Below are positions 6,744-14,950 of a DNA stretch of 25,573 bases, piece after piece. The notes beneath the pieces were generated by a model. The model worked only from the letters and a program-made list of their open reading frames with translations, searched no databases and was not told where the DNA came from. Positions within the stretch are counted from its first letter, which is position 1. Each line of letters opens with the position of its first letter. The position numbers were made by a program, and so were the translations under genes. Location: contig DJWG01000028.1 in assembly GCA_002440945.1 (NCBI GenBank), positions 1 to 25,573 of the forward strand, in the 5' to 3' direction. The stretch comes from Rhodobacteraceae bacterium UBA6236. GTDB taxonomy: Bacteria > Pseudomonadota > Alphaproteobacteria > Rhodobacterales > Rhodobacteraceae.

Positions 6744-6769
6744 GATTCTGTGGATAAATATGAGGATAA
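6744..6769 (-). promoter_or_regulatory. DnaA box pair in the AT-rich part of the dcw upstream region
   Basis: TGTGGATAA at 6749-6757 is the exact complement of the consensus DnaA box TTATCCACA. Three bases later TGAGGATAA (6761-6769) matches it with one mismatch, in the same orientation. A GANTC site (GATTC, 6744-6748), the CcrM methylation sequence of alphaproteobacteria, abuts the first box. The surrounding 6700-6770 stretch is the most AT-rich part of the intergenic region. A regulatory role at the dcw promoter is more likely than an origin, because only two boxes are seen. Confidence 0.5.
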
Positions 6770-6811
6770 GCCTTGGTTCCCCGCCGATATCCAGCGGTTG
6801 GGCGAGTTGCG

Positions 6812-6856
6812 TCCCGAAATTTCCAGTTGCTTCCCATGATTTCCCATGCCATCCCT
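6812..6856 (-). promoter_or_regulatory. Five-repeat, 10-base-period GGGA array: likely MraZ operator
   Basis: On the minus strand the pentamers AGGGA (6856-6852), TGGGA (6846-6842), TGGGA (6836-6832), CTGGA (6826-6822) and CGGGA (6816-6812) fall exactly 10 bases apart, four of five being NGGGA. MraZ of E. coli recognises three TGGGN repeats with 5-base spacers. This site lies about 300 bases before mraZ, near where the dcw transcript would begin if the leader length is like that of R. sphaeroides. Assignment to MraZ is inference from geometry and location. Confidence 0.6.
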
Positions 6857-6872
6857 CATCTCACGGATGAGG
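6854..6872 (+). repeat. Inverted repeat next to the GGGA array
   Basis: CCTCATC (6854-6860) and GATGAGG (6866-6872) form a perfect 7-bp stem with a 5-base loop. The right arm with its flank (6865-6877) can instead pair with 6935-6947 (12 of 13 positions including one wobble). It may be an operator element or, if transcribed, a switchable leader stem. Confidence 0.35.
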
Positions 6873-7152
6873 ACGGGCTGACATAGCGGGGCGCTCAAGA
6901 CCCCAAACAAGGCGAAGTCAGGTTTCATACAGGCCCCGCCTTCATCCAAAGACAGAGCTTTCCGGCAGGGAGCAGACATCCCCCCAGGTGTCCTGCACGG
7001 AAGGCCAAGCCCCGCAAAGGGGACCCAGAGATGGGACGAGGGCGGCGGATCGGGCAGTGGCAGCAGCCCGATCCGCCGTTGTCCGTTTCAGGGACCGGGA
7101 AACCCGGACCTGATGCGGTTGGGACAGGAACTGAAGACAGGAGCGCGCGCCG
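6857..7152 (+). ncRNA. Extended mraZ 5' leader, probable UpsM-like small RNA region
   Basis: In R. sphaeroides the dcw cluster is preceded by an uncommonly long 5' leader (about 270 bases) from which the small RNA UpsM (about 200 nt) arises by premature termination upstream of mraZ. Here the gene-free leader has matching dimensions, and a strong hairpin ends 74 bases before the mraZ start (7043-7078). By analogy the RNA would start near 6880, but I could not identify its promoter or confirm sequence similarity. No open reading frame here looks real. Confidence 0.5.
7043..7078 (+). terminator. 13-bp perfect hairpin in the mraZ leader, candidate UpsM terminator/attenuator
   Basis: CGGCGGATCGGGC (7043-7055) pairs without a mismatch with GCCCGATCCGCCG (7066-7078) around a 10-base loop. 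The 3' flank TTGTCCGTTTCA is only moderately T-rich, consistent with partial rather than complete termination. It lies between the presumed promoter and mraZ, so read-through would set expression of the whole cluster. Confidence 0.6.
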
Positions 7153-7656
7153 GTGGCACGCAGGTTCAGAGGTTCGGACACGTTCAAGGTGGACGCGAAG
7201 GGGCGGGTCTCCATCCCCGCCCCTTTCCGCCGTGTCATCGAAGCTTCTGATCCCGACTGGCGCGAAGGGCTGCGTCCGAACATCGTCGTCGTCTATGGCG
7301 ATGACAACCAGGACTGGCTTGAAGTCTACACCATGCGCGCCATCGAAGAGATCGACGAACAGATCGAGGACATGCAGCGCGGATCGCCGGAACGGCTCTG
7401 GCTGGAAGAGCTGATGCATGGCCAGTCCATCGAGGCGCAGATCGACGACGATGGCCGTCTGGTCCTGCCGCAGCGCCTGCGCGAAAAGATCGGGCTCGAT
7501 GGCGAGGCGTTCTTCATTTCGGCCGGTGATTACTTCAAGATCTGGAAGCCCGAGACGTATCAGGACAAGGCCGCGAACCGCACGCGCAAGCTGGCCGAGC
7601 AATATCCCGACGACTTCGACCCGCGCAGCCTGCTGCCCGCGCGTTCAAGGGGCTGA
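7153..7656 (+). CDS. mraZ: Transcriptional regulator MraZ
   Basis: DNA-binding first-gene regulator of the dcw cluster, which in E. coli represses its own promoter. Of the 167 residues, the first SpoVT-AbrB half starts at FRGSDTFKVDAKGRVSIPAPFR (residues 5-26, with the DxKGR motif), and the second half is around IEAQIDDDGRLVLPQRLREKIGL (about 95-117), the usual duplicated fold. The length is slightly above E. coli MraZ (152). The start is GTG; AGGAG 9 bases upstream (7139-7143) and the position of the conserved FRG support it. It is followed after 3 bases by rsmH. Likely targets are the GGGA repeats at 6479-6856. An upstream hairpin (7043-7078) may attenuate its transcription. Confidence 0.95.
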   Translation: MARRFRGSDTFKVDAKGRVSIPAPFRRVIEASDPDWREGLRPNIVVVYGDDNQDWLEVYTMRAIEEIDEQIEDMQRGSPERLWLEELMHGQSIEAQIDDDGRLVLPQRLREKIGLDGEAFFISAGDYFKIWKPETYQDKAANRTRKLAEQYPDDFDPRSLLPARSRG

Positions 7657-7659
7657 CGC

Positions 7660-8655
7660 ATGACGGTCAGCCCTTCCGACAACGCCCCGCATATCCCCGT
7701 CCTCCTTCGCCCGCTTCTGCGGGCGGTCGCGCCGGTGAAGGGTGTGTGGCTGGATGGCACCTTCGGCGCGGGCGGCTATTCGCGCGGCCTGCTTGACGCT
7801 GGCGCCGACCGGGTGATCGGGGTGGATCGCGATCCCTCGGTCTTTCCGATGGCCGATGCCTGGCGCGGCGCCTATGGCGACCGTCTGCGGCTGGTCGAAG
7901 GCACGTTTTCCGATCTGGATCGCCTGGCGGGCGAACCGCTGGATGGCGTGGTGCTGGATCTGGGCGTGTCGTCCATGCAACTGGACCAGGCCGAGCGCGG
8001 GTTTTCCTTCATGAAGGACGGCCCCCTGGACATGCGGATGGAAAAATCCGGCCCCAGCGCCGCCGATCTGGTGGGCGAAGCCTCCGAAGAGGAACTGGCC
8101 GACATCATCTATCACTACGGCGAAGACCGCGCCTCGCGCCGGATCGCCCGCGCCATCGTCCGCGCGCGCGACGCGACGCCGCTGCTGACCACCCGGCAAC
8201 TGGCCGAGGTGGTCGAACGCGCCCTGCCGCGCCCGAAGCCGGGGCAAAGCCATCCTGCAACCCGCACCTTCCAGGCGATCCGCATCGCGGTGAACGATGA
8301 ATTCGGGCAACTGGCAGAGGGGCTTGAAGCCGCCGAGCGCGCCCTGAAACCGGGCGGGCAGCTTGCGGTCGTCACCTTCCATTCGCTGGAAGACCGGGTG
8401 GTGAAGCGGTTCTTCCAGTTGCGCAGCGGCGCGGAAGGGCAGGGCAGCCGTTACGCCCCGGCCCGCGCCGCCGTCGCCCCCGCCTTCACGCAAGCCACCC
8501 GCCGCGCCATCGAGGCCGACGACGAGGAACTTGCCGCCAACCCGCGCGCCCGCTCCGCCCGGCTGCGCTGCGGAACCCGCACCGATGCCCCCGCTGGACG
8601 CGCCGACCGCGCCGCGCTGGGCCTTCCATTGCCTGCGCTGAAAGGACACCGCTGA
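7660..8655 (+). CDS. rsmH: 16S rRNA (cytosine-1402-N4)-methyltransferase RsmH (MraW)
   Basis: SAM-dependent methylation of N4 of C1402 in the P-site region of 16S rRNA. It has 331 residues against 313 in E. coli. [13 protein letters not shown] is the family N-terminus. [13 protein letters not shown] is the SAM-binding loop and IGVDRDPSV carries the acidic residue that binds the ribose. [28 protein letters not shown] and [15 protein letters not shown] are RsmH hallmark segments. It lies 3 bases after mraZ and its TGA shares one base with the ATG of ftsL, indicating tight coupling. The C-terminal tail (about 40 residues, Arg/Ala rich) is lineage-specific. Confidence 0.97.
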   Translation: MTVSPSDNAPHIPVLLRPLLRAVAPVKGVWLDGTFGAGGYSRGLLDAGADRVIGVDRDPSVFPMADAWRGAYGDRLRLVEGTFSDLDRLAGEPLDGVVLDLGVSSMQLDQAERGFSFMKDGPLDMRMEKSGPSAADLVGEASEEELADIIYHYGEDRASRRIARAIVRARDATPLLTTRQLAEVVERALPRPKPGQSHPATRTFQAIRIAVNDEFGQLAEGLEAAERALKPGGQLAVVTFHSLEDRVVKRFFQLRSGAEGQGSRYAPARAAVAPAFTQATRRAIEADDEELAANPRARSARLRCGTRTDAPAGRADRAALGLPLPALKGHR

Positions 8656-9056
8656 TGCGCATCCTGATCCGAGTGCTGACCGTCATGGCCGTGATCGCGC
8701 TGGGCTTCTGGGCCTACCGCGAAAACTACAGCACCCAGGCCGCCCTGTCCGAGGTCAGGAAGTTGCAATCCGAAATCGCCGGGCTGCGCGGATCGCTTTC
8801 GGTCCTGCGCGCCGAATGGGCCTATCTGAACCGCCCGGACCGGCTGCGCGAACTGGCCGACATCAACTTCGACCGGCTGCAACTGCTGCCGCTGCTTCCC
8901 GAACAGTTCGGAATGGTCGAACAGGTGGCCTATCCCTTGCCCGACGGCGGGCTTGCCGGGGTGGGCCTGACCGAGCCGGTCGAGACGTCTTCGGCCCGCG
9001 CCGTTCCCGTCGATCCGATCCCCGATCCCGACGTCCCCGAAACCCCGGCCAACTGA
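8655..9056 (+). CDS. ftsL: Cell division protein FtsL
   Basis: Small bitopic divisome protein of the FtsQLB subcomplex, which relays activation to FtsW-FtsI. The 133 residues have a short cytoplasmic start, one membrane segment (about residues 4-20, LIRVLTVMAVIALGFWAY), then a periplasmic coiled-coil with heptad leucines (ALSEVRKLQSEIAGLRGSLSVLRAEWAYLNRPDRLRELAD, split here by family convention). The RPDRLRELA segment is typical of alphaproteobacterial FtsL. The C-terminal 40 residues are Pro/Val rich and probably disordered. Position between rsmH and ftsI confirms identity despite poor sequence conservation of the family. Start overlaps the rsmH stop by one base. Confidence 0.92.
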   Translation: MRILIRVLTVMAVIALGFWAYRENYSTQAALSEVRKLQSEIAGLRGSLSVLRAEWAYLNRPDRLRELADINFDRLQLLPLLPEQFGMVEQVAYPLPDGGLAGVGLTEPVETSSARAVPVDPIPDPDVPETPAN

Positions 9057-9070
9057 AGCGGAGATCGCCC

Positions 9071-10852
9071 ATGACTCGCACCCCTCTCCGCCCGCTGGCC
9101 CGCATCCTGTCCGCTCGCAACCGTGGCGAGAACCCCGATGTGATCGAACGCGAAAACCTCCGTCTGCGGAACGAGGCAGTGCGCGACAAGGCGCGTCTCA
9201 GGGCCGAAGGCCGGCTTCTGATGCTGGGCGTCATGTTCGTCGCCGCCTTTGGCGCCGTCAGCGCCCGGATGGGGCTTCTGGCTGCCACCGTGCCGGTCGA
9301 GCCCGAGGTGTCTGTGGGCGGCAATTCGATTCTTGCCCAACGCGCCGACATCGTTGACCGGCAGGGGCGGGTGCTGGCCACCAACCTCATGACGCATTCG
9401 CTTTACGCGCAGCCGCGCCTGATGGTGGACCCGGAGGGATCGGCCGAGAAGCTTGTCCAGATCTTCCCCGACCTCGATGCAAAGCGGCTGGTCGCGGATT
9501 TCACCGGCAAGAAGAAATTCCTCTGGATCCGCAAGCGCATCTCGCCCGAACAGATGCAGATGGTCCATGAAATCGGCGATCCCGGCCTGTTGTTCGGCCC
9601 GCGCGAGATGCGGCTTTATCCCAATGGTCGCCTTGCCTCGCATGTGCTGGGCGGCGCGAGCTTTGGCCGCGAGGGCGTGCATTCCGCCGAGGTGATCGGC
9701 ACCGCAGGCGTCGAAAAGACCTTCGACAGCTGGCTGCGCGATCCCGCCAACAACGGTGCGCCGCTGCAACTGTCGCTCGACCTGACGGTGCAGTCGACGG
9801 TCGAAAACGTGCTGGCCGGCGGCATGAAGCTGATGAACGCCAAGGGCGCGGCGGCGATCCTGATGGATGTGCACACCGGCGAAGTCATCTCGCTGGCCTC
9901 GCTGCCCGACTTCGACCCGAACACCCGGCCGCAGCCGCTGGTGAAGGGCGATCCCTCGGACAGCCCGTTGTTCAACCGGGCGGTCCAGGGCGTCTATGAA
10001 CTGGGCTCCACCTTCAAGATCTTTGCCATCGGACAGGCGCTGGATCTGGGCCTGGTCAACCCGCAGACCATGGTCGACACCAAATCCCCGATGATCTGGG
10101 GCCGCCACCGCATCCGCGATTTCCACAATTACGGCGCGCAACTGAGCGTCACCGAAGTGATCGCGAAATCCTCCAACATCGGCACGGCCCATGTGGCGCT
10201 GATGATCGGCGCCGAACGGCAGCAGGCCTTCTACAAGGCGCTGGGCCTCTTCGATCCGGTGCCGGTCGAGATCAGCGAAGCGGCGGCGGGCAGGCCCATC
10301 CTGCCGAAAAGATGGCCCGACATCACCACGATCACCACGTCCTACGGCCACGGCATTTCCGACAGCCCGCTGCATCTGGCGGCGGCCTATGCCTCGATGA
10401 CGAATGGCGGGACGAAGGTGGTGCCGACGCTTCTGAAAACCGACAAGGTGCAGAAGGGCGAACGCATCATCTCTGAAGCCACCTCGATCAAGGTGCGCGA
10501 CCTGCTGCGCACGGTGGTGGTGCGCGGCACGGCAAGCATGGGCGAGGTGAAGGGCTATTCGGTGGCCGGCAAGACCGGCACCGCCGACAAGACCAAGCCG
10601 AACGGCGGCTATTATGATGACAAGGTCGTTACCACTTTCGCCTCGGTCTTCCCTTCGACCGATCCGAAATACGTCCTCATCGTCTCGCTTGACGAACCGG
10701 TCGAAACCTCGGGGACCGAACCGCGCCGCACTGCGGGCTGGACCAGCGTTCCCGTGGGGGCCGAGATCATCCGCCGCGTCGCGCCGCTTCTGGGGCTGCG
10801 GCCATCGGTTGAACCTGTCGTCAATGCTGCTGTAACACTCGCCGGAAACTGA
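9071..10852 (+). CDS. ftsI: Septal peptidoglycan transpeptidase FtsI (PBP3)
   Basis: Class B penicillin-binding protein that cross-links septal murein with FtsW. The 593 residues are close to E. coli (588). The N-terminal cytoplasmic region is unusually long and charged (about 50 residues, RENLRLRNEAVRDKARLRAEG), then a membrane segment around residues 54-72 (LLMLGVMFVAAFGAVSARMGL). A pedestal domain begins at RADIVDRQGRVLATN. Transpeptidase motifs: catalytic S313-T-F-K316, S367-S-N369, K501-T-G503. The start ATG at 9071 has GGAG 7 bases upstream; a longer in-frame start inside ftsL (8816) is rejected because it overlaps ftsL by 241 bases. It is 14 bases from ftsL. Confidence 0.97.
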   Translation: MTRTPLRPLARILSARNRGENPDVIERENLRLRNEAVRDKARLRAEGRLLMLGVMFVAAFGAVSARMGLLAATVPVEPEVSVGGNSILAQRADIVDRQGRVLATNLMTHSLYAQPRLMVDPEGSAEKLVQIFPDLDAKRLVADFTGKKKFLWIRKRISPEQMQMVHEIGDPGLLFGPREMRLYPNGRLASHVLGGASFGREGVHSAEVIGTAGVEKTFDSWLRDPANNGAPLQLSLDLTVQSTVENVLAGGMKLMNAKGAAAILMDVHTGEVISLASLPDFDPNTRPQPLVKGDPSDSPLFNRAVQGVYELGSTFKIFAIGQALDLGLVNPQTMVDTKSPMIWGRHRIRDFHNYGAQLSVTEVIAKSSNIGTAHVALMIGAERQQAFYKALGLFDPVPVEISEAAAGRPILPKRWPDITTITTSYGHGISDSPLHLAAAYASMTNGGTKVVPTLLKTDKVQKGERIISEATSIKVRDLLRTVVVRGTASMGEVKGYSVAGKTGTADKTKPNGGYYDDKVVTTFASVFPSTDPKYVLIVSLDEPVETSGTEPRRTAGWTSVPVGAEIIRRVAPLLGLRPSVEPVVNAAVTLAGN

Positions 10853-10880
10853 CTGGCGGCTTGCAGCGAAGGGATCTGGC

Positions 10881-12365
10881 ATGATGGACGGCAAGAGGAC
10901 ATTGGCGGATCTGGGGCTGGTGGGCGACGGCGGGCGCAATCCCGAAGTGAAGGGCCTGGCGGTGGACAGCCGCCAGGTGCAGCCGGGCTATCTGTTCGCG
11001 GCGCTGCCGGGGACGCGTGTGCATGGCGGCGAATTCATTCAATACGCCCTGCGCATGGGCGCAAGCGCGATCCTGACCGACCGCGCCGGTGCGGCGCTGG
11101 CCGCTGACGTTCTGGAAGGATCGGACGCCGCGCTGGTCATCGCCGACGAACCCCGCCAGGCGCTGGCCTATGCGGCGGCGCTGTGGTTCGGCGCGCAGCC
11201 TGAAACGATGGTCGCCGTGACCGGCACCAGCGGCAAGACCTCGGTGGCGACCTTCACCCGCCAGATCTGGCAGGCGCTGGGCCATGCCGCCTGTTCGCTG
11301 GGCACGATGGGCGTGCAGGGCGATTATGAGGCCCCGCTGGCCCATACCACGCCCGAACCGATCACCCTTCACCGCACCCTTGCCGCCATGGCCGATGCGC
11401 ATGTGACCCATGCGGCGATGGAGGCCTCGTCCCACGGGCTGGACCAGCACCGTCTGGACGCGGTGCGGCTGAAGGCGGCGGGCTTTACCAACTTTTCGCA
11501 GGATCACCTGGATTACCATGCTGATTTTACGGAATATTTCGCCGCAAAGGCGCTTCTGTTCGATCGCGTCCTTCCCGAAGACGGCACGGCCGTCATCAAC
11601 ATCGACGATCCTCGCGGGATCGAGATGCTCGATCACGTCCGCGACCGCGGCCAGACGCTGATCACCGTGGGCCGGGCCGAAGGCGCCGACCTGCGCATCC
11701 TTGGCCAGCGCTACGATTCCACCGGGCAGGAACTGCGCTTCGCCTGGCAGGGGGAACCGCATCATGTCCGCCTGAACCTGATCGGCGGCTTCCAGGCGGA
11801 AAACGTGCTGGCGGCGGCGGGTCTGTGCATCGCTTCGGGGTCGGCCCCCGGCGATGTCTTCGCCGTCCTGCCGCGCCTTCAGACCGTGCGCGGCCGGATG
11901 GAGCTTGCCGCCACCCGCGACAATGGCGCGACGGTCTTTGTCGACTATTCGCACAAGCCCGGCGCGCTGGCCTCGGCGCTTCAGTCGCTGGGCCCGCATG
12001 TCATGGGTCGGATCATCGTCGTCTTCGGCGCGGGGGGCGACCGGGATCGGCTGAAACGGCCCTTGATGGGGCAGGCGGCGGCGGAATTCGCCGACAAGGT
12101 CTATGTGACCGACGACAACCCCCGCAGCGAAGACCCCGCCGCGATCCGGGCCGAGGTGATGGCGGGTTGCCCCAAGGCCACCGAAGTGGGCGACCGCGCC
12201 GAGGCGATCCTGCGCGGTGTCGATGACCTTGGACCGGGGGATGCGCTTCTGATCGCCGGAAAGGGCCATGAAACGGGCCAGATCATCGCCGGTCAGGTCT
12301 ATCCCTTCGATGACGCAGAACAGGCCAGCATCGCCGTGGCCGCGCTGGACGGGAAGATCGCATGA
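10881..12365 (+). CDS. murE: UDP-N-acetylmuramoyl-L-alanyl-D-glutamate--2,6-diaminopimelate ligase MurE
   Basis: Adds the third stem residue to UDP-MurNAc-L-Ala-D-Glu using ATP. It has 494 residues, the family's usual length. GLAVDSRQVQPGYLFAALPG is the N-terminal UDP-binding region. VTGTSGKTSVATF (near 113) is the ATP loop, and MEASSHGLDQHR and FTNFSQDHLDYH are Mur-ligase central-domain motifs. VTDDNPRSEDPAAI carries the DNPR motif that marks meso-diaminopimelate rather than lysine specificity, and AGKGHE is near the C-terminus. It starts at 10881, 28 bases after ftsI, with a purine-rich GAAGGG about 7 bases upstream; a second ATG follows immediately. It overlaps murF by 4 bases (ATGA). Confidence 0.97.
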   Translation: MMDGKRTLADLGLVGDGGRNPEVKGLAVDSRQVQPGYLFAALPGTRVHGGEFIQYALRMGASAILTDRAGAALAADVLEGSDAALVIADEPRQALAYAAALWFGAQPETMVAVTGTSGKTSVATFTRQIWQALGHAACSLGTMGVQGDYEAPLAHTTPEPITLHRTLAAMADAHVTHAAMEASSHGLDQHRLDAVRLKAAGFTNFSQDHLDYHADFTEYFAAKALLFDRVLPEDGTAVINIDDPRGIEMLDHVRDRGQTLITVGRAEGADLRILGQRYDSTGQELRFAWQGEPHHVRLNLIGGFQAENVLAAAGLCIASGSAPGDVFAVLPRLQTVRGRMELAATRDNGATVFVDYSHKPGALASALQSLGPHVMGRIIVVFGAGGDRDRLKRPLMGQAAAEFADKVYVTDDNPRSEDPAAIRAEVMAGCPKATEVGDRAEAILRGVDDLGPGDALLIAGKGHETGQIIAGQVYPFDDAEQASIAVAALDGKIA

Positions 12366-13810
12366 CCACGCTCTGGACCTCGGACGATCTGGCCCGCGCG
12401 ACCGGCGGACGTGTGACCTGCGATTTCGCAGCCACCGGGATATCGATCGACACCCGCAGCCTTGAACCCGGTGATCTGTTCATCGCGCTGAAGGACGTCC
12501 GCGACGGCCATGACTTCGTGGCGCAGGCGCTGGCGCGTGGGGCTGCCGGGGCGCTGGTGTCGCGTATCCCCGCAGGGTGTTCCGAAACCGATCCGCTGGT
12601 TCTGGTCGAAGACGTCCTTCCGGCGCTTGAAGCCCTGGGCCGCGCGGGCCGCGCCCGGACAAGGGCCAAGGTCATCGCCGTGACCGGATCGGTCGGCAAG
12701 ACCTCGACCAAGGAAATGCTGCGCGCGGTTCTGGCCGGGCAGGGCAGCGTCCATGCCGCCGAGGCGAGCTTCAACAACCACTGGGGCGTGCCGCTCACGC
12801 TGGCGCGGATGCCCGCCGGTTGCGACTTTGCCGTCATCGAGATCGGCATGAACCATCCCGGCGAAATCGCGCCGCTTGCGCGGATCGCGCGCCCGCATGT
12901 CGCGATGATCACCACCATTGCCGCCGCCCATATGGCCGCCTTCGAAGGGATCGAGGGCATCGCCCGCGAAAAGGCCGCGATCTTCGAGGGGCTTGAACCC
13001 GGCGGCACCGCCGTCATCCCGTCGGGGCTTGACGTGACGCCGATCCTGCAGGCTGCCGCCAGGGAAAAGACCGGGCGCATCCTGCAGTTCGGCGCCGATC
13101 CGGCGGACGACTTCGCCCTGACCGAGGCGACCGTGACGCAGGACACCACCATCGTCCAGGCCACACGCCACGGCGCGCCGATCCTTTTCAAGATCCGGTC
13201 GGCCGGGCGGCACTTTGCCATGAACGCGCTGGGCGTCCTTGCCGTGGCCGAGGCGGTGGGCGCCGATCCGGCCATCGCCGCCTGCGACCTGGGCCAGTGG
13301 CAGCCCGTCGCTGGCCGGGGGCTGCGCGAGACGATCCATCTGGATGTCGTCGACGATCACATGACCATCGACCTGATCGATGACGCCTACAATGCCAACC
13401 CGACCTCGCTTGACGCTGCGCTGCACGTCCTGGCCGTGGCCGAACCGCGCCATGGCGTCGGCCGCGTGGGCGCCGGTCGCCGGATCGCGGTGCTGGGCGA
13501 CATGCTGGAACTGGGGCCTGACGAAAACGCGCTCCACGCCGCCTTCGCCGACCATCCGACCTTGCGTCACATCGACCTTCTGCACTGCGTCGGGCCACGG
13601 ATGCGCCATCTTTGGAACGCACTTCCGCGCCAGAAGCGCGGCGAATGGCACGAGGCGGCTGCCGACCTTGCGGCGCGGGCGCGCTTTCTGGTCGATGCCG
13701 GCGATGTCGTTCTGGTGAAGGGATCAAAGGGCAGCCGCGTCAGTCTGGTGGTTGACGCGTTGCGCAAACTGGGGCAAGCGGGCGCCTCGGAAATCAAAGG
13801 GGCCGAGTGA
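12362..13810 (+). CDS. murF: UDP-N-acetylmuramoyl-tripeptide--D-alanyl-D-alanine ligase MurF
   Basis: Adds D-Ala-D-Ala to UDP-MurNAc-tripeptide, completing the pentapeptide precursor. It has 482 residues. GISIDTRSLEPGDLFIALKDVRDGHDF is the N-terminal domain. VTGSVGKTSTKEML is the ATP loop, and SFNNHWGVPLTLARMP with VIEIGMNHPGEIAPL are MurF-specific signatures. IDDAYNANPTSLDAAL begins the C-terminal domain, and the sequence ends at DVVLVKGSKGSRVSLVVDALR. The ATGA overlap with murE and the zero-gap junction with mraY imply translational coupling on both sides. Confidence 0.97.
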   Translation: MTTLWTSDDLARATGGRVTCDFAATGISIDTRSLEPGDLFIALKDVRDGHDFVAQALARGAAGALVSRIPAGCSETDPLVLVEDVLPALEALGRAGRARTRAKVIAVTGSVGKTSTKEMLRAVLAGQGSVHAAEASFNNHWGVPLTLARMPAGCDFAVIEIGMNHPGEIAPLARIARPHVAMITTIAAAHMAAFEGIEGIAREKAAIFEGLEPGGTAVIPSGLDVTPILQAAAREKTGRILQFGADPADDFALTEATVTQDTTIVQATRHGAPILFKIRSAGRHFAMNALGVLAVAEAVGADPAIAACDLGQWQPVAGRGLRETIHLDVVDDHMTIDLIDDAYNANPTSLDAALHVLAVAEPRHGVGRVGAGRRIAVLGDMLELGPDENALHAAFADHPTLRHIDLLHCVGPRMRHLWNALPRQKRGEWHEAAADLAARARFLVDAGDVVLVKGSKGSRVSLVVDALRKLGQAGASEIKGAE

Positions 13811-14893
13811 ATGCTGTACTGGCTGGCAAGCCTTTCGGATGGCGGGGACTTCTTCAACCTCTTCCGCTACATCACCTTCCGCGCCGGCGCCGCGTTCTTC
13901 ACCGCGCTTCTGTTCGGCTTCATCTTCGGGCGCCCGCTGATCGCGCTGCTGCGCCGGAAGCAGAAAAAGGGCCAGCCCATCCGCGACGACGGCCCCGCCA
14001 CCCATTTCGTCAAGGCCGGCACGCCGACGATGGGCGGGCTTCTGATCCTCTCGGCGCTTCTCGTCTCGACCCTGCTCTGGGGGCGGCTCGACAATCCTTA
14101 CGTCTGGATCGTGCTTCTGGTGACGGTGAGCTTCGGCCTGATCGGCTTTGCCGACGACTACGCCAAGGTGACCAAACAGAATACCAACGGCGTGTCGTCG
14201 CGCATCCGCATGCTTGCGGGGCTTGGCATCGCAGCGGTGGCCGGAACCGCAGCCGCCCTCTTCCACCCCGAGGCGCTGCGCTGGACGCTGGCCTTCCCGA
14301 TCTTCAAGGACGCGCTGATCAACCTCAGCATTCTTTTCGTGCCCTTCGCCATGCTGGTGATCGTCGGCGCGGCCAATGCCGTGAACCTGACCGATGGGCT
14401 GGACGGGCTGGCCGTTATGCCGGTGATGATCGCCGCCGCATCATTCGGCGTGATCTCCTACATCGTCGGCAACTACAACTTCACCCAGTATCTGGGCGTC
14501 CACTTCGTTCCGGGCACCGGTGAACTTCTGATCTTCTGCGCGGCGCTGATCGGCGGGGGACTTGGCTTCCTGTGGTATAACGCCCCCCCGGCGGCGGTGT
14601 TCATGGGCGACACTGGCAGCCTTGCGCTGGGCGGCGCGCTGGGCGCGATCGCAGTCGTCACCAAGCATGAAATCGTGCTGGCCATCGTCGGCGGCCTTTT
14701 CGTGGTCGAGGCGCTGAGCGTGATCATCCAGGTCGCCTATTTCAAGCGCACCGGCAAGCGGGTCTTCCTGATGGCGCCGATCCACCACCATTTCGAAAAG
14801 AAGGGCTGGGGCGAGGCGCAGATCGTGATCCGCTTCTGGATCATCAGCCTGATCCTCGCGCTGATCGGTCTGGCGACGCTGAAGCTGCGGTAA
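13811..14893 (+). CDS. mraY: Phospho-N-acetylmuramoyl-pentapeptide transferase MraY
   Basis: Integral membrane enzyme that transfers phospho-MurNAc-pentapeptide to undecaprenyl phosphate, making lipid I. It has 360 residues, identical in length to E. coli MraY, with about ten hydrophobic segments. Key motifs: [18 protein letters not shown] after the first segments; [15 protein letters not shown] with the Asp pair of the active site; [13 protein letters not shown] with catalytic Asp; [11 protein letters not shown]; and the cytoplasmic [15 protein letters not shown] histidine loop. It begins at the base directly after the murF TGA. A 57-base GC-rich gap with no clear terminator separates it from murD. 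Confidence 0.98.
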   Translation: MLYWLASLSDGGDFFNLFRYITFRAGAAFFTALLFGFIFGRPLIALLRRKQKKGQPIRDDGPATHFVKAGTPTMGGLLILSALLVSTLLWGRLDNPYVWIVLLVTVSFGLIGFADDYAKVTKQNTNGVSSRIRMLAGLGIAAVAGTAAALFHPEALRWTLAFPIFKDALINLSILFVPFAMLVIVGAANAVNLTDGLDGLAVMPVMIAAASFGVISYIVGNYNFTQYLGVHFVPGTGELLIFCAALIGGGLGFLWYNAPPAAVFMGDTGSLALGGALGAIAVVTKHEIVLAIVGGLFVVEALSVIIQVAYFKRTGKRVFLMAPIHHHFEKKGWGEAQIVIRFWIISLILALIGLATLKLR

Positions 14894-14950
14894 CGCGCGC
14901 GACGTGCGCGGCGGGTGCGGACCTGCGCCCGGGAATGAAGGGGCGGGAAC

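Noticed and set aside
6700..6790. Chromosomal origin of replication
   Set aside because: Only one exact and one near DnaA box; no cluster of boxes, no strong AT-rich unwinding element, and no neighbouring dnaA, hemE or parAB.
6551..6979. Small open frames in the mraZ upstream region (for example minus 6551-6979, plus 6639-6839)
   Set aside because: No ribosome sites, no family likeness, mixed codon use, and they run across the regulatory repeats and terminator.
6466..7152. RNase P RNA (rnpB) or another housekeeping RNA in the long mraZ upstream region
   Set aside because: The conserved GAGGAAAGUCC-type core was not found on either strand.
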